Shown piece after piece: positions 31,065-41,801 of a stretch of 64,000 nucleotides of DNA. Every line of letters starts with the position of its first letter. The first letter of the stretch is position 1. The stretch comes from Xanthomonas arboricola pv. juglandis. Lineage in GTDB: Bacteria; Pseudomonadota; Gammaproteobacteria; Xanthomonadales; Xanthomonadaceae. The stretch spans positions 1,179,458-1,243,457 of the forward strand of contig NZ_JZEF01000001.1 of NCBI RefSeq assembly GCF_001013475.1. Reading direction: 5' to 3'. A model generated the notes under the pieces. That model made no database searches. It was not told the origin of the DNA and saw only the letters and a list, made by a program, of their open reading frames with translations. Position numbers and translations under genes: made by a program.

Positions 31065-32068
31065 CGTTGCTCCCCTGGATGCTGACGCTGCGCATCCACC
31101 GCATAGGCGGCGGCGCCGAGCAGGCCGGCATGCGGGTGCATGACCGCCAGCGACGGCACCCGCGACATAATCGCGGAGAAGCGTCCCTTGTGTTCGAAGC
31201 GCTGGCGGAAGCCGGAATGCTGCAGCGAATCCAGCACCTTGGGCACCAGCCCGCCGGTGAGGAATACGCCGTCCCAGGCGCCCTGCATCAACACCATGTC
31301 GCCGGCGATCGCGCCGAAGATGGCGCAGAACAGATCGATGGTGCGCGACGAGCGCGGGTCGCCCGCCGCCGCACGCGCGGTGATGTCCTTGGGCTGCAGC
31401 GGGCCCGGGTCGACCCCGGCGATCTCGCTGAGCGCGCGATGGATGTTGACCAGGCCCGGGCCGCAGATCAGGCGCTCGTTGGAGACCCGGCCGAACTGCT
31501 CGGAAAGGATCTCCAGGATGCGGATCTCCTCCGGCGTGCCGGGCGGGAAGCTGACATGGCCGCCTTCGGTTTCCAGCGGAAAGCAACGCCCGTTGCGGAT
31601 GATCAGCCCACCCACGCCCAACCCCGTGCCCGGGCCGATCACGCCGTAGTTGCGCGGCTGATCGATCGGCGCCGGCCGCCAGCTGGCGCCGCCGACCTGC
31701 ACCACGTCCTGCGGGCGCAGCAGGCTGATCGCCATGGCCTGCGCGGCGAAGTCGTTGATCAGGTGCAGGGTGCTGAAGCCCAGCATCGCCGCGGTGCGCG
31801 AGCGCGAGATCACCCACGGATGGTTGGTGATGCGCGCCTCGTCGCCGTCCACGCGGCCGGCCACGGCGAACACGCCCTGGGTGGCCTGCACGCCGATCTG
31901 GTCGAGGTAATAGCGCGCGGCTTCGCCGAGCGAGCCGAAATCGACCACCGCAAATTCGCGCGAGGTGTCATCCAGAAGCGGCACCGAGGCGTCGACGTCG
32001 GCCAGCGCGAAGCGCGCATTGGTTCCGCCGATATCGGCAACCAGCACCGGCTTGGAAGGAGCGGTCAT
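31061..32068 (-). CDS. glk: glucokinase
   Basis: A 335-residue glucokinase of the bacterial Glk family. The phosphate-binding start VADIGGTNARFALADVD, the catalytic Asp in LINDFAAQAMA near 110, GPGTGLGVGGLI near 145 and EGGHVSFPP near 165 are all present. It supplies glucose 6-phosphate to Zwf. The gene overlaps zwf upstream and pgl downstream by ATGA, so it is fully coupled. ATG 32068 is chosen by overlap and family start; the frame is open further upstream. Confidence 0.95.
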   Translation of the reverse strand: MTAPSKPVLVADIGGTNARFALADVDASVPLLDDTSREFAVVDFGSLGEAARYYLDQIGVQATQGVFAVAGRVDGDEARITNHPWVISRSRTAAMLGFSTLHLINDFAAQAMAISLLRPQDVVQVGGASWRPAPIDQPRNYGVIGPGTGLGVGGLIIRNGRCFPLETEGGHVSFPPGTPEEIRILEILSEQFGRVSNERLICGPGLVNIHRALSEIAGVDPGPLQPKDITARAAAGDPRSSRTIDLFCAIFGAIAGDMVLMQGAWDGVFLTGGLVPKVLDSLQHSGFRQRFEHKGRFSAIMSRVPSLAVMHPHAGLLGAAAYAVDAQRQHPGEQR

Positions 32069-33522
32069 GCGGTGTGTCCCTGTGCGTCGGTGGCCGGGGG
32101 CAGGAAGGGCGCCGCGGCATCGGGGCCCCAGCTGCCGGCCGGGTAGGGCTGCAGCGGCAACTGCGCGTCTTTCCACGCATCGCTGACGCTGTCGATCCAC
32201 GACCAGGCCGCCTTGACCTCGTCGTCGCGCACGAACAGCGCCGGGTTGCCGTTGAAGGCATCCACGAACAGGCGCTCGTAGGCGATGCGGCGGTGCAGGC
32301 CGGTCGGCACCGACAGTTCCAGTTCCAGCGGCTGCAGTTCGATCGCGCCCCATTCCGGGCCGGCCAGGCTACTCATCAGGCCAAGCTCGATGTTTTCCTG
32401 CGGCTGCAGCTGGAAGGTCAGGCGGTTGGGCACCGCGTTCTGCCGGTCCGGGCGCTCGAACAGCCAATGCGTCACCGGCTTGAGCGTGACCACGATGCGG
32501 GTGGAGCGCTCGGCCAGGCGCTTGCCGGTGCACAGGTGGAACGGCACCCCGGCCCAGCGCCAGTTGTCGATATGCGCGGTCACCGCGACGAAGGTTTCCA
32601 CGTCGCTGCCTTCCGGCGGGTGATAAGCCTGCGCCGGCTGGCCGTTGATGCTGCCGGCGGTGTAGCGGCCACGCACGCTGTCGTGGGCGGCATGCTCGGC
32701 GGTCATCGGGCGCAGGGCGCGCAGCACCTTGACCTTCTCGTCGCGGATGCGATCGGCTTCCAGCGAGGCCGGCGGCTCCATCGCCACCAGGCACAACAAC
32801 TGCAGGATATGACTCTGCACCATGTCGCGCAGCGCGCCGGAGCGTGCGTAGTAGGCGTCGCGCCCGTCCACGCCTTCGCTCTCGGCCACCAAGATCTGCA
32901 CCGACTCGATGTAGGTGCGGTTCCACACCGCTTCCAGCAACGTATTGCCGAAGCGCAGGGCGATCAGGTTCTGCACCGCCGCCTTGCCCAGGTAGTGGTC
33001 CAGGCGGAACACGCGGTCTTCGTCGATCAGCGCGCCGATCGACTGCAGGATCTCGCGGGCGCTGTCCGAGTCGTGGCCGATCGGCTTTTCCAGCATCAGC
33101 CGGTGCGGCGCGGCCAGCGCACCGCCCAGGGCCAGGCCCTGGCAGGTGCTGATGTACAGGCCCGGCGGAATCGCCAGGTAGCTCACGCACTGGCGGCTGG
33201 CCAGCTCGCGTACGGCATTGGCCACCGACTCGGCATCGCGCAGATCCACCGAGCGATAGTCGACCCGCTGCAGCAGCGTTTCGATCTGCTCGGGCGTGGC
33301 GATCGGCAGCGCGGCGGCCAGGCGCGGGCGCAGGACCTCACGGAATGCCTCGGTGTCGTGCGGCGACAGCGCCAGTGCGCGGATACGGAAATCCTCCGGC
33401 AGCAGGCCATCGACGAACAATCGCAGCAGGGACGGGAAGAGATAGCGCTGGGCGAGATCGCCGGTGGCGCCGAACAGGATCAGGGTGTTGTGCATGGACC
33501 GAATTTCAGATTCTGGAGACAT
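32065..33522 (-). CDS. zwf: glucose-6-phosphate 1-dehydrogenase
   Basis: A 485-residue (or 476 from the second ATG at 33495) NADP-dependent glucose-6-phosphate dehydrogenase. The dinucleotide site is LFGATGDLAQRYLFPSL near residue 15 and the substrate site is FRLDHYLGKAAVQN near residue 180, with the catalytic His in DHY. First gene of the Entner-Doudoroff operon. Neither ATG has a strong ribosome binding site; the shorter form begins at the conserved MHNTLILFG. It is divergent from the sugar ABC ATPase across a 394-bp region. Confidence 0.95.
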   Translation of the reverse strand: MSPESEIRSMHNTLILFGATGDLAQRYLFPSLLRLFVDGLLPEDFRIRALALSPHDTEAFREVLRPRLAAALPIATPEQIETLLQRVDYRSVDLRDAESVANAVRELASRQCVSYLAIPPGLYISTCQGLALGGALAAPHRLMLEKPIGHDSDSAREILQSIGALIDEDRVFRLDHYLGKAAVQNLIALRFGNTLLEAVWNRTYIESVQILVAESEGVDGRDAYYARSGALRDMVQSHILQLLCLVAMEPPASLEADRIRDEKVKVLRALRPMTAEHAAHDSVRGRYTAGSINGQPAQAYHPPEGSDVETFVAVTAHIDNWRWAGVPFHLCTGKRLAERSTRIVVTLKPVTHWLFERPDRQNAVPNRLTFQLQPQENIELGLMSSLAGPEWGAIELQPLELELSVPTGLHRRIAYERLFVDAFNGNPALFVRDDEVKAAWSWIDSVSDAWKDAQLPLQPYPAGSWGPDAAAPFLPPATDAQGHTA

Positions 33523-33916
33523 CGTGATCAGCAGCTGGTCGGAAAGGCGCCGGACAGCCGGCGGTCGGTATGTCTGTTCCTGAGCGACACTGGCGTGCGC
33601 GCAGCGGGGGATGGACGCGTACGCCCAATCCCCGATTGTTGCAGCAAGTGGCCGTCAGCGGTTAGCGCCGCGGCGGTAGATCTGCACATGCGTGGCCGAA
33701 TGGCGGGCCTTGCACGGTAGGCTGCACCGCTTGAGGCAGCGGCTTGGGTCGGTGGCGGCATGGTCCCTCCCGAGATCGATGTTGCCATGTGAAAACGATT
33801 ACATGTCAGAATAAACCAATGCATTCGTTTGCAGGAAATTTCCTTGCAGGCACATGCGGCGTCACCGCCGTCGGGAGGGCCGAGGGCAGGGCGCACAACT
33901 TACGTTGAGGCCGAAG
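33523..33916. other. divergent regulatory region between zwf and the sugar ABC ATPase
   Basis: No gene is convincing in 394 bp. The region should hold the promoters of both operons. Near the ATPase side it becomes A+T-rich and contains an operator-like dyad (33786-33805) and the perfect palindrome AGGAAATTTCCT (33833-33844). Confidence 0.5.
33786..33805. promoter_or_regulatory. LacI-type operator candidate
   Basis: CATGT-N10-ACATG with a central CG (AAAACGATT) resembles operators of LacI-family sugar repressors, which are centred on CG. It lies about 110 bp upstream of the ABC ATPase start and 264 bp from zwf. No regulator gene is adjacent, so control would be in trans. Confidence 0.35.
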
Positions 33917-35005
33917 ATGGCGAAAGTGCAGTTGGAAGGTGTCCGCAAGGTCTACGAGAACGGCCAGGTCGCGGTACAGGGTGCGAGCTTCGAGGTCGCC
34001 GATGGCGAATTGATGGTGCTGGTCGGGCCGTCCGGCTGCGGCAAGTCAACCCTGTTGCGCATGATCGCCGGGCTCGAGGACATCAGCGCCGGCACGCTGA
34101 AGATCGGCGAGCGCGTGGTCAACGACGTGGCCCCCAAGGACCGCGACATCGCCATGGTGTTCCAGAGCTATGCGCTCTACCCGCACATGACCGTGGCCGA
34201 GAACCTGGCCTTCGGGCTCAAGCTGCGCGGCCACCCCAAGCAGGTCATCGCCGAGCGGGTCAACAACGCCGCCGAGCTGCTGGGGCTGACCCCGATGCTC
34301 GACAAGCTGCCCAAGGCGATGTCCGGCGGCCAGCGTCAGCGCGTGGCGCTGGGGCGGGCGATGGTGCGCGAGTCGTCGGTGTTCCTGCTCGACGAGCCGC
34401 TGTCCAATCTGGATGCCAAGCTGCGCCACAGTGTGCGTACCGAGATCGCGCAGCTGCACCGCAAGCTCGGCACCACAATGATCTACGTCACCCACGATCA
34501 GGTCGAGGCGATGACGCTCGGCCAACGCATCGTGGTACTCAAGGATGGGGTGATCCAGCAGATCGACAGCCCGATGGCGCTGTACGACCGCCCGGCCAAT
34601 CTGTTTGTGGCCGGATTCCTCGGCAGCCCGGCGATGAACGTGCTGCAGGGGCGCCTGGATGAGCAGGACGGCCTGCATCTGGTCATGGCCGATGGCTGGC
34701 GCGTGCCGCTGGGTGCGGCGCGGGTCGAGCGCAGCTGGTTCGGTCGCGAGGTCATCGTCGGCGTGCGTCCGGAGCATCTGCAGCCGTCAAACGACGCCGC
34801 GCTGGGCTTTGACGCGCGTATCGATGTGATCGAGCCGGTCGGCAACGAGATCTTCCTCAATCTCGACCGCGGCGGCCAGCCGCTGGTGATCCGGGTCGCG
34901 CCGCAGGCCCTGCCGGCGGTGGGGGAGCATCTGCGCCTGGCACTGCGCAGCGAGGCGCTGCACTTCTTCGACCCGGCCAGCGGCGAACGGCTGGCGCTGG
35001 CCTAG
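33917..35005 (+). CDS. sugar ABC transporter ATP-binding protein, MalK/UgpC type
   Basis: A 363-residue ATPase. Walker A GPSGCGKST (near 37), Q loop in MVFQSYALYPHMTV, signature LSGGQRQR written here as MSGGQRQRVALGRAM, Walker B VFLLDEPLSNLDAKLR and His switch VTHDQVEAM are present. A C-terminal TOBE-type domain (about 240-360) marks the carbohydrate-import CUT1 subfamily. No permease or binding-protein gene is nearby, so it may serve several importers, like MsiK. ATG 33917 follows TTGAGG; upstream codons in the frame lack family similarity. It ends 4 nt inside the convergent ygfZ. Confidence 0.93.
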   Translation: MAKVQLEGVRKVYENGQVAVQGASFEVADGELMVLVGPSGCGKSTLLRMIAGLEDISAGTLKIGERVVNDVAPKDRDIAMVFQSYALYPHMTVAENLAFGLKLRGHPKQVIAERVNNAAELLGLTPMLDKLPKAMSGGQRQRVALGRAMVRESSVFLLDEPLSNLDAKLRHSVRTEIAQLHRKLGTTMIYVTHDQVEAMTLGQRIVVLKDGVIQQIDSPMALYDRPANLFVAGFLGSPAMNVLQGRLDEQDGLHLVMADGWRVPLGAARVERSWFGREVIVGVRPEHLQPSNDAALGFDARIDVIEPVGNEIFLNLDRGGQPLVIRVAPQALPAVGEHLRLALRSEALHFFDPASGERLALA

Positions 35006-35892
35006 CGCGCCAGCCCCTGCACGAATGCAAGCGGGCGGGCGGCATGCGCGCCCGCCTGCAGCACGGCGTCGGCCTCCAGGGTCAGCTCCAGCGGCAGCAC
35101 CGCCAGCGCGAGATCGCCCGCCACGCTGACCAGCGTGCCGACGGTGGCATCGCCCAGCAGCACGGCCTGGCCCGCCTCGGCCAGCGCATCGCTGCCAACG
35201 GCATCGACCTGCAGCAGCTGCAGCGCACGCTTGGCCTTGCCCAGAAAATGCGTCCGCGCAACGATCTCCTGGCCCGGGTAACAGCCCTTTTTGACGCTGA
35301 AGGCCTGCAGGCGATCCAGCGCCAGCTGCTGCGGCGTCCACTGCTCACGTTGCGCATCGGGCAGGCGCGCCAGCCCCAGTTGCAGGTCCGCACGGCGCCA
35401 CTCGGCGTCCATGCGCGGTACTTCGATAGGTGCGATCAATGCCTCATCGTTCGCCAGCAACATCAGCGTGCGCGGCAGGGCAGGGCTGCCCAAGTCCAAT
35501 TCGATACGCTGCGTTCCGATATCGGCCTGCGCGCCCTGGGCGCGGGCGGGCGCGGTAAGGCCGCCAAACGCCAAAAGCGCCGCCACGCCGATCTTGAGCT
35601 TGCGTCGGAACACAAAACGGCCGAGTTGCGTTGCGATCTCGGCCGCATTGCCATCGGGCAACAGCATCAGCAGGTGGGTGTCGTCCTCACGCAGGAGTGC
35701 GAAGATGGCGATTACGCGCCCTTTTGCCGTCAACCACGCATTCCATTGCCACTGCCCGACCGCCAGCGCCTGTACGTCGTTGGCAAATTGCGCATGCGCG
35801 AACGCCACTGCATCCGTCCCGATCAAGCGGACGTATTGCATGTCGTGCAGGGAGCCAAAACCCTGTGGAATAAGATTCAGGTTGTCAGCCAT
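35002..35892 (-). CDS. ygfZ: folate-binding Fe-S assembly/repair protein YgfZ
   Basis: A 296-residue protein of the GcvT-like YgfZ/IBA57 family. The signature KKGCYPGQEIVARTH (near residue 200) contains the key Cys. The protein helps maturation of some 4Fe-4S enzymes in a folate-dependent way. It is adjacent to the sdh locus, whose SdhB subunit needs three Fe-S clusters, but is transcribed away from it. Its 3' end overlaps the end of the sugar ATPase gene by 4 nt, tail to tail. Confidence 0.9.
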   Translation of the reverse strand: MADNLNLIPQGFGSLHDMQYVRLIGTDAVAFAHAQFANDVQALAVGQWQWNAWLTAKGRVIAIFALLREDDTHLLMLLPDGNAAEIATQLGRFVFRRKLKIGVAALLAFGGLTAPARAQGAQADIGTQRIELDLGSPALPRTLMLLANDEALIAPIEVPRMDAEWRRADLQLGLARLPDAQREQWTPQQLALDRLQAFSVKKGCYPGQEIVARTHFLGKAKRALQLLQVDAVGSDALAEAGQAVLLGDATVGTLVSVAGDLALAVLPLELTLEADAVLQAGAHAARPLAFVQGLAR

Positions 35893-35931
35893 GGAAGGGG
35901 AGGACTAAAATCGCAACGTTGTGAGACCACT

Positions 35932-36102
35932 ATGATAGGCCATCCAACCCCCACCCCAGCGCAGGATTCCGAGACGCAGCCTTCTCCTCAGGAGCATCTT
36001 CCCGAGAAGCAGCCACTGCCGAAGGAAATTGGTGGACGCGACGGCCCCGAGCCAACGCGCTACGGCGACTGGGAAAAAAATGGACGCTGCATCGATTTTT
36101 GA
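35932..36102 (+). CDS. SDHAF4-like succinate dehydrogenase assembly factor (DUF1674)
   Basis: A 56-residue protein with a Pro/Gln/Glu-rich N-terminal half and the C-terminal DUF1674 signature PKEIGGRDGPEPTRYGDWEK followed by NGRCIDF. In mitochondria SDHAF4 binds flavinylated SdhA and promotes its assembly with SdhB. It lies 56 bp before sdhC in the same direction, which supports that role. The frame is open upstream across ygfZ, but ATG 35932 gives the family size. The ribosome binding site is weak. Confidence 0.85.
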   Translation: MIGHPTPTPAQDSETQPSPQEHLPEKQPLPKEIGGRDGPEPTRYGDWEKNGRCIDF

Positions 36103-36158
36103 GCAGCTTCTAGCCACAGCGGCCTAGTGCCGCCCAGCCGAGAAAACGAGCCCAGCGA

Positions 36159-36554
36159 ATGGCGATCCGCGAACGTCCTCTTTCCCCGCATCTCCAGGTG
36201 TACCGCTGGCAGATACAGATGGTGACCTCGATTCTCAATCGAGCCACCGGCATCGTACTGTCCATCGGCGCGCTGGCGATTGCCGCCGCCTTGCTGACAT
36301 TGATGCTCGGCCCCGACCACTGGAATTGTTTCCGCGAACACGCAGGCGCCTGGTACGGCCAGGTCTTCCTGTTCGGCTGGACCTGGTGCTTCGCGTTCCA
36401 CCTGTTCGGTGGACTGCGCCACATCATGCAGGACTTCGGACAGGGCTATGCAGTGCGCTCGTTCGTCAGTCTTGGCTGGTTGTCGCTGATCCTGAGCTTC
36501 GTGCTCACCGCTGCGATCTGGGCCTATGTATTGCTGGCCGGAGGTGCCGTATGA
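36159..36554 (+). CDS. sdhC: succinate dehydrogenase cytochrome b subunit
   Basis: A 131-residue membrane anchor with three expected helices. The family start RERPLSPHLQVYRWQIQMVTSILNRATGI contains the quinone-site Ser and Arg region. The haem-ligand His is in FGGLRHIMQD (near residue 88). It anchors SdhAB to the inner membrane and takes part in ubiquinone reduction. It overlaps sdhD by ATGA. Confidence 0.94.
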   Translation: MAIRERPLSPHLQVYRWQIQMVTSILNRATGIVLSIGALAIAAALLTLMLGPDHWNCFREHAGAWYGQVFLFGWTWCFAFHLFGGLRHIMQDFGQGYAVRSFVSLGWLSLILSFVLTAAIWAYVLLAGGAV

Positions 36555-36937
36555 ACCGCTACCGTACCCCGCTGAAGAATGTGCGTGGCCTGGGTGCCGC
36601 CAAGACCGGCACCGAGCATTTCGTGGTGCAGCGCCTGACCGCCACCGCCCTGGTGCCGCTGTCGATCTGGTTCCTGATCTTCGTGCTGAGCCTGATCGGT
36701 GCCGATCACGCTGCGGCCAGCGCCGCCGTGGCCAAGCCCTGGAACGCGATCCTATTGGTCGGCTTCCTGATCGCCTCGTTCTGGCATGCGCAGCTGGGCA
36801 TGCAGGTGGTGCTGGAAGATTACGTGCACAACTCGCTGCTCGCGCTTGCTGCGCAGACCATCGTGCGCTTCGTCGCCGTGCTGGGCGCCATCGTCAGCGT
36901 GTTTGCCGTGGCGCGTATTGCGCTGGGCATCAGCTGA
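36551..36937 (+). CDS. sdhD: succinate dehydrogenase membrane anchor subunit
   Basis: A 128-residue anchor subunit with three helices. It starts MNRYRTPLKNVRGLGAAKTGTEHFVVQRLTA, the conserved N-terminus of the proteobacterial subunit. The second helix holds the His of FWHAQLGMQVVLEDYVH (near 80), the probable haem ligand, and the Asp-Tyr pair of the quinone site. It starts in an ATGA overlap with sdhC and is followed by sdhA after 33 bp. Confidence 0.94.
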   Translation: MNRYRTPLKNVRGLGAAKTGTEHFVVQRLTATALVPLSIWFLIFVLSLIGADHAAASAAVAKPWNAILLVGFLIASFWHAQLGMQVVLEDYVHNSLLALAAQTIVRFVAVLGAIVSVFAVARIALGIS

Positions 36938-36970
36938 GTCGTCCGCGACCAAACAGGAATCCATAATTCG

Positions 36971-38761
36971 ATGTCCGCTTACAAGATTACAGAACACAAG
37001 TACGACATGGTCGTGGTGGGCGCCGGCGGCGCTGGCCTGCGCGCCACGTTCGGCCTGGCCCAGAAGGGCCTGCAGACGGTCTGCCTGACCAAGGTCTTCC
37101 CGACCCGCTCGCATACCGTGGCGGCGCAGGGTGGCATCTCGGCCGCGCTCGGCAACATGGGCGAAGACGACTGGCGCTACCACTTCTACGACACCATCAA
37201 GGGCTCGGACTGGCTGGGCGACCAGGACGCGATCGAGTACATGTGCCGCGAGGCGATTCCGGCGATTATCGAGCTCGAGCACTACGGCGTGCCGTTCTCG
37301 CGGACCGAAGAGGGCAAGATCTACCAGCGTCCGTTCGGCGGCATGACCACCAAGTACGGCGAAGGCCCGTCCGCGCAGCGCACCTGCGCGGCGGCCGACC
37401 GTACCGGTCACGCGATGCTGCACACGCTGTATCAGCAGTCGCTGGCGCATAACGCACGCTTCATGATCGAGTACTTCGCACTCGACCTGATCTTCGACGA
37501 GGAGGGCGTCTGCCGCGGCGTACTGGCGCTGGACATGGCCGATGGCAGCTTGCATCTGTTCCGCGCCCACGGCGTGGTGCTGGCCACCGGCGGCTATGGC
37601 CGTGCCTACTTCAGCGCGACCTCCGCCCACACCTGTACCGGTGACGGCGGCGGCCTGGTGATGCGTGCCGGCCTGCCGGTGCAGGACATGGAGTTCGTGC
37701 AGTTCCATCCCACCGGTATCTACGGTGCTGGCTGCCTGATCACCGAGGGCGTGCGCGGCGAAGGCGGCATCCTGCGCAACAGCAACGGCGAGCGCTTCAT
37801 GGAGCGCTACGCACCGCATTACAAGGATCTGGCATCGCGCGACGTGGTGTCGCGCTCGATGACCGTGGAGATCCGCGAAGGCCGTGGCGTGGGCGAGCAC
37901 AAGGATCACATCCTGCTCGACCTGACCCACCTCGGCCCGGAAGTCATCAACGAGAAGCTGCCCGGCATCGCCGAGAGCGCGCACATCTTTGCCGGTGTGG
38001 ACGTGACCAAGCAGCCGATTCCGGTGTTGCCGACCGTGCACTACAACATGGGCGGCATTCCGACCAACTTCTACGGCGAAGTCGTGCGCAAGCAGGGCGA
38101 CAATCCGGATGCGGTCGTGCCGGGCCTGTATGCGATCGGCGAAGCTGCCTGCGTGTCGGTGCACGGTGCCAACCGCCTGGGTTCCAACTCGCTGCTGGAT
38201 CTGGTGGTGTTCGGCCGTGCGGTGGCAAACCGCTGCGCCGAGACGGTCAAGCCCAACCAGCCGCACAAGACGCTGCCGTCCGATGCCTGCGACAAGGCGC
38301 TGGGCCTGCTGGACAAGCTGCGCTACGCCAACGGCTCCACGCCGACCTCGGTGATCCGCGACAACATGCAGCGCACCATGCAGTCGGACGCAGCCGTGTT
38401 CCGTACCAGCAAGACGCTGAAAGAGGGTGTCGACAAGATGGCCGAGATCTTCGCCAGCTTCGAAGACGTCAAGGTCTCGGACCGCTCGCTGGTGTGGAAT
38501 TCGGACCTGATCGAAACCTACGAGTTGAACAACCTGCTGCTCAACGCAGTGGCGACGATCAACTCGGCCGAGCAGCGGCATGAGAGCCGCGGCGCGCATT
38601 CGCACGAAGACTTTCCGGACCGCGACGACGTCAACTGGCAGAAGCACACGCTGGTCACCGTCGACGACAAGGGCAAGTGCGAGTTCGAATATCGTCCGGT
38701 GCACATGTACACGCTGAGCAAGGACGTGGACGTGGTCCCGCCGAAGCCGCGCGTTTACTGA
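36971..38761 (+). CDS. sdhA: succinate dehydrogenase flavoprotein subunit
   Basis: A 596-residue catalytic subunit oxidising succinate to fumarate. It has the FAD-binding start [19 protein letters not shown], the covalent FAD His in [17 protein letters not shown] (near residue 45), the active-site block [22 protein letters not shown] near 245 and [20 protein letters not shown] near 400. Length is typical (588 in E. coli). The covalent flavin needs SdhE, encoded downstream, and the SDHAF4-like protein upstream may chaperone it. Confidence 0.97.
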   Translation: MSAYKITEHKYDMVVVGAGGAGLRATFGLAQKGLQTVCLTKVFPTRSHTVAAQGGISAALGNMGEDDWRYHFYDTIKGSDWLGDQDAIEYMCREAIPAIIELEHYGVPFSRTEEGKIYQRPFGGMTTKYGEGPSAQRTCAAADRTGHAMLHTLYQQSLAHNARFMIEYFALDLIFDEEGVCRGVLALDMADGSLHLFRAHGVVLATGGYGRAYFSATSAHTCTGDGGGLVMRAGLPVQDMEFVQFHPTGIYGAGCLITEGVRGEGGILRNSNGERFMERYAPHYKDLASRDVVSRSMTVEIREGRGVGEHKDHILLDLTHLGPEVINEKLPGIAESAHIFAGVDVTKQPIPVLPTVHYNMGGIPTNFYGEVVRKQGDNPDAVVPGLYAIGEAACVSVHGANRLGSNSLLDLVVFGRAVANRCAETVKPNQPHKTLPSDACDKALGLLDKLRYANGSTPTSVIRDNMQRTMQSDAAVFRTSKTLKEGVDKMAEIFASFEDVKVSDRSLVWNSDLIETYELNNLLLNAVATINSAEQRHESRGAHSHEDFPDRDDVNWQKHTLVTVDDKGKCEFEYRPVHMYTLSKDVDVVPPKPRVY

Positions 38762-38990
38762 TCGATGCGCATGGATCGATCCGCTTTCGCGTTGCCTCTG
38801 CTGGCCGGCCTGTCCGGGTACCGCAGCCATGCACCGCGCCAGCCGGATCGCCCCATGACGCAGGGGCAACGCCGGCAAGCCGCCGGCGGTTGCGCCACCG
38901 CCGCGGCGGTGGCATCCGTCATCTTTACCTTCATGCGCACGGTGCGGTTGTTGTTCGCACCGCGCATCGCCTGAGCCAACGAGAGCAGCT
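38762..38990 (+). other. unusually long sdhA-sdhB gap
   Basis: A 229-bp G+C-rich stretch between two subunit genes that are usually adjacent. It contains strong local palindromes (for example GCCACCGCCGCGGCGGTGGC at 38893-38912) and an open frame of 69 codons (38765-38974) with an unlikely Arg/Ala-rich composition. I do not call that frame a gene. A role in RNA structure or subunit stoichiometry is possible. Confidence 0.4.
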
Positions 38991-39773
38991 ATGGCAGAGT
39001 TCACCCTCCCCAAGAATTCAAAGATCGGCAAGGGCAAGCATTACCCTGCACAGGGCGCCAAGAACAAGCGCACCTTCAAGGTCTACCGCTGGGATCCGGA
39101 TGGCGAAGCCAACCCGCGTACCGACAGCTATGAGATCGATCTCGACAAGTGCGGTCCGATGGTGTTGGACGCGCTGATCAAGATCAAGAACGAGATCGAC
39201 CCGACACTGGCGTTCCGCCGCTCCTGCCGCGAGGGCATCTGCGGCTCGTGCGCGATGAACATCGACGGCACCAATACGCTGGCCTGCACCAAGGCGATTG
39301 CCGCCTGCGGCAAGGCCGAGGTGCCGATCTATCCGCTGCCGCATATGAGCGTGGTCAAGGACCTGGTGCCGGATCTGACGCACTTTTACGCGCAGTACGC
39401 GTCGATCAAGCCGTGGATCCGTACCCAGACCCCGCCGCCGCCGGATCGCGAGCGCCTGCAGTCGCCGGAAGACCGCCGCAAGCTCGATGGCCTGTACGAG
39501 TGCATCCTGTGCGCCTGCTGCTCGACCAGTTGCCCGAGCTACTGGTGGAATGGCGAGCGCTATCTGGGCCCGGCGATCCTGCTGCAGGCGTATCGCTGGA
39601 TCATCGATTCGCGCGACGAGGACACCGGTGCGCGCCTGGACGACCTGGAAGATCCGTTCAAGCTGTATCGCTGCCACACCATCATGAACTGCGCGCGGAC
39701 CTGTCCCAAGGGCCTGAACCCGGCGCTGGCGATTGCCGAGATCAAGAAGCTGATGATGGCGCGTCGCGCCTGA
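38991..39773 (+). CDS. sdhB: succinate dehydrogenase iron-sulfur subunit
   Basis: A 260-residue Fe-S subunit passing electrons from FAD to quinone. The cluster motifs are clear: 2Fe-2[10 protein letters not shown] (near 76-84) with a later Cys in LACT, 4Fe-4[13 protein letters not shown] (near 170), and 3Fe-4S with its Cys in [17 protein letters not shown] (near 225). ATG 38991 follows GAGAGCAGCT. It is separated from sdhA by an odd 229-bp gap and followed by a terminator-like hairpin. Confidence 0.97.
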   Translation: MAEFTLPKNSKIGKGKHYPAQGAKNKRTFKVYRWDPDGEANPRTDSYEIDLDKCGPMVLDALIKIKNEIDPTLAFRRSCREGICGSCAMNIDGTNTLACTKAIAACGKAEVPIYPLPHMSVVKDLVPDLTHFYAQYASIKPWIRTQTPPPPDRERLQSPEDRRKLDGLYECILCACCSTSCPSYWWNGERYLGPAILLQAYRWIIDSRDEDTGARLDDLEDPFKLYRCHTIMNCARTCPKGLNPALAIAEIKKLMMARRA

Positions 39774-40536
<763 letters not shown>

Positions 40537-40559
40537 CGTCCCTTTCCTGGTTGAACCGC

Positions 40560-41801
40560 ATGTTCAAACCTATCCCGGTTGCCATCGGCTTGCGCTACCT
40601 GCGTGCCAAGCGGCGCAATGGCTTCATCTCGTTTATCTCGATGGCATCGATCCTGGGCATCGCCCTGGGCGTGACCGTGCTGATCACCACGCTGGCGGTG
40701 ATGAGCGGTTTCCAGAAGGAAATCCGCGACCGTCTGCTGCAGATGGCCGCGCATGCCACGGTCAGTGCGGACGGTGCGCCGATGCACGACTGGCAGCACG
40801 CGGTCGCGGTCGCCATGGCCGATCCGCGCATCGCCGGTGCCGCGCCTTACATCGAAACCGAATCGCTGCTGCAGGGCCCGCGCAAGCAGCCGGCGATCGT
40901 GCGCGGCATCGTTCCTGCCGAAGAGGGCAAGGTGTCGGTGCTGGCCAAGAAGATGCAGCAGGGGTCGGTCGACAGCCTGACGCCGGGCTCCTACAACATC
41001 GTCATCGGCAAGGAGCTGGCGATCTGGCTGGGCGTGGACATGGGCGACAGCATCGTGGTGCTGCTCAGCGATACCCAGGCCACGCCGCTGGGCGCGATGC
41101 CGCGGCTCAAACGCTTCACCGTCAGCGGAATCTTCGAGGCGGGCTACAACGAGATCGACCGCGGCCTGGCCGTGGTCAACATGCAGGACCTGGCACGCGT
41201 GCTGCGCATGGACGGCGTCACCGGCGTGCGTCTGCGCCTGCACGACATGGATCAGGCCTGGCCGGTGGCACGCGATCTGGCGGTGAAGTTGCACGGCCCG
41301 TACCGGGTCAGCGACTGGACCCAGGAGAACGCCAATCTCTACCACTCGTTGAAGATGGAAAAGACCGTGATGGGCATCCTGCTGTCGCTGATCGTGGCGA
41401 TGGGCGCGTTCAACCTGGTGTCCTCGCAGGTCATGCTGGTCACCGACAAGCAGGCCGATATCGCCATCCTGCGCACCCTGGGCCTGTCGCCTGCGGGGGT
41501 GATGCAGGTGTTCATGGTGCAGGGTTCGTTGATCGGCTTCATGGGCACGATCATGGGCGTGATCGGCGGCATCGTGCTGACGCTCAACCTGGAACGCATC
41601 CTGGGTGTGATCGAGACCATCTTCAGCGTCAAGCTGCTGCCCGAGGACGTGTATTACATCACCGGCTTGCCGACCGACATGCAGATCCAGGACGTGGTGG
41701 TGATCACCGTCGTCGCGCTGGTGATGAGTTTCCTGGCGACCTTGTATCCGGCATGGCGCGCCTCGCGCACGCAGCCGGCGGAGGCGCTGCGTTATGAATG
41801 A
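40560..41801 (+). CDS. lipoprotein-releasing ABC transporter permease, LolC/LolE family
   Basis: A 413-residue inner-membrane permease that releases outer-membrane lipoproteins to LolA. The N-terminus [25 protein letters not shown] matches the family, a MacB-like periplasmic domain follows (about 50-240), and three C-terminal helices form the FtsX domain. A TTG three codons upstream (40551) is an alternative start. Only one permease gene precedes lolD here, so this may be a LolF-type protein that forms a homodimer, unless a lolE lies elsewhere. Confidence 0.9.
   Translation: MFKPIPVAIGLRYLRAKRRNGFISFISMASILGIALGVTVLITTLAVMSGFQKEIRDRLLQMAAHATVSADGAPMHDWQHAVAVAMADPRIAGAAPYIETESLLQGPRKQPAIVRGIVPAEEGKVSVLAKKMQQGSVDSLTPGSYNIVIGKELAIWLGVDMGDSIVVLLSDTQATPLGAMPRLKRFTVSGIFEAGYNEIDRGLAVVNMQDLARVLRMDGVTGVRLRLHDMDQAWPVARDLAVKLHGPYRVSDWTQENANLYHSLKMEKTVMGILLSLIVAMGAFNLVSSQVMLVTDKQADIAILRTLGLSPAGVMQVFMVQGSLIGFMGTIMGVIGGIVLTLNLERILGVIETIFSVKLLPEDVYYITGLPTDMQIQDVVVITVVALVMSFLATLYPAWRASRTQPAEALRYE

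Noticed and set aside
38765..38974. 69-codon open frame between sdhA and sdhB as a gene
   Set aside because: Composition is Arg/Ala-rich, there is no good ribosome binding site, and it overlaps strong palindromes. Kept only as a gap note.
36752..39037. 761-codon open frame on the minus strand over sdhA
   Set aside because: Antisense to sdhA and sdhD; no recognisable protein.
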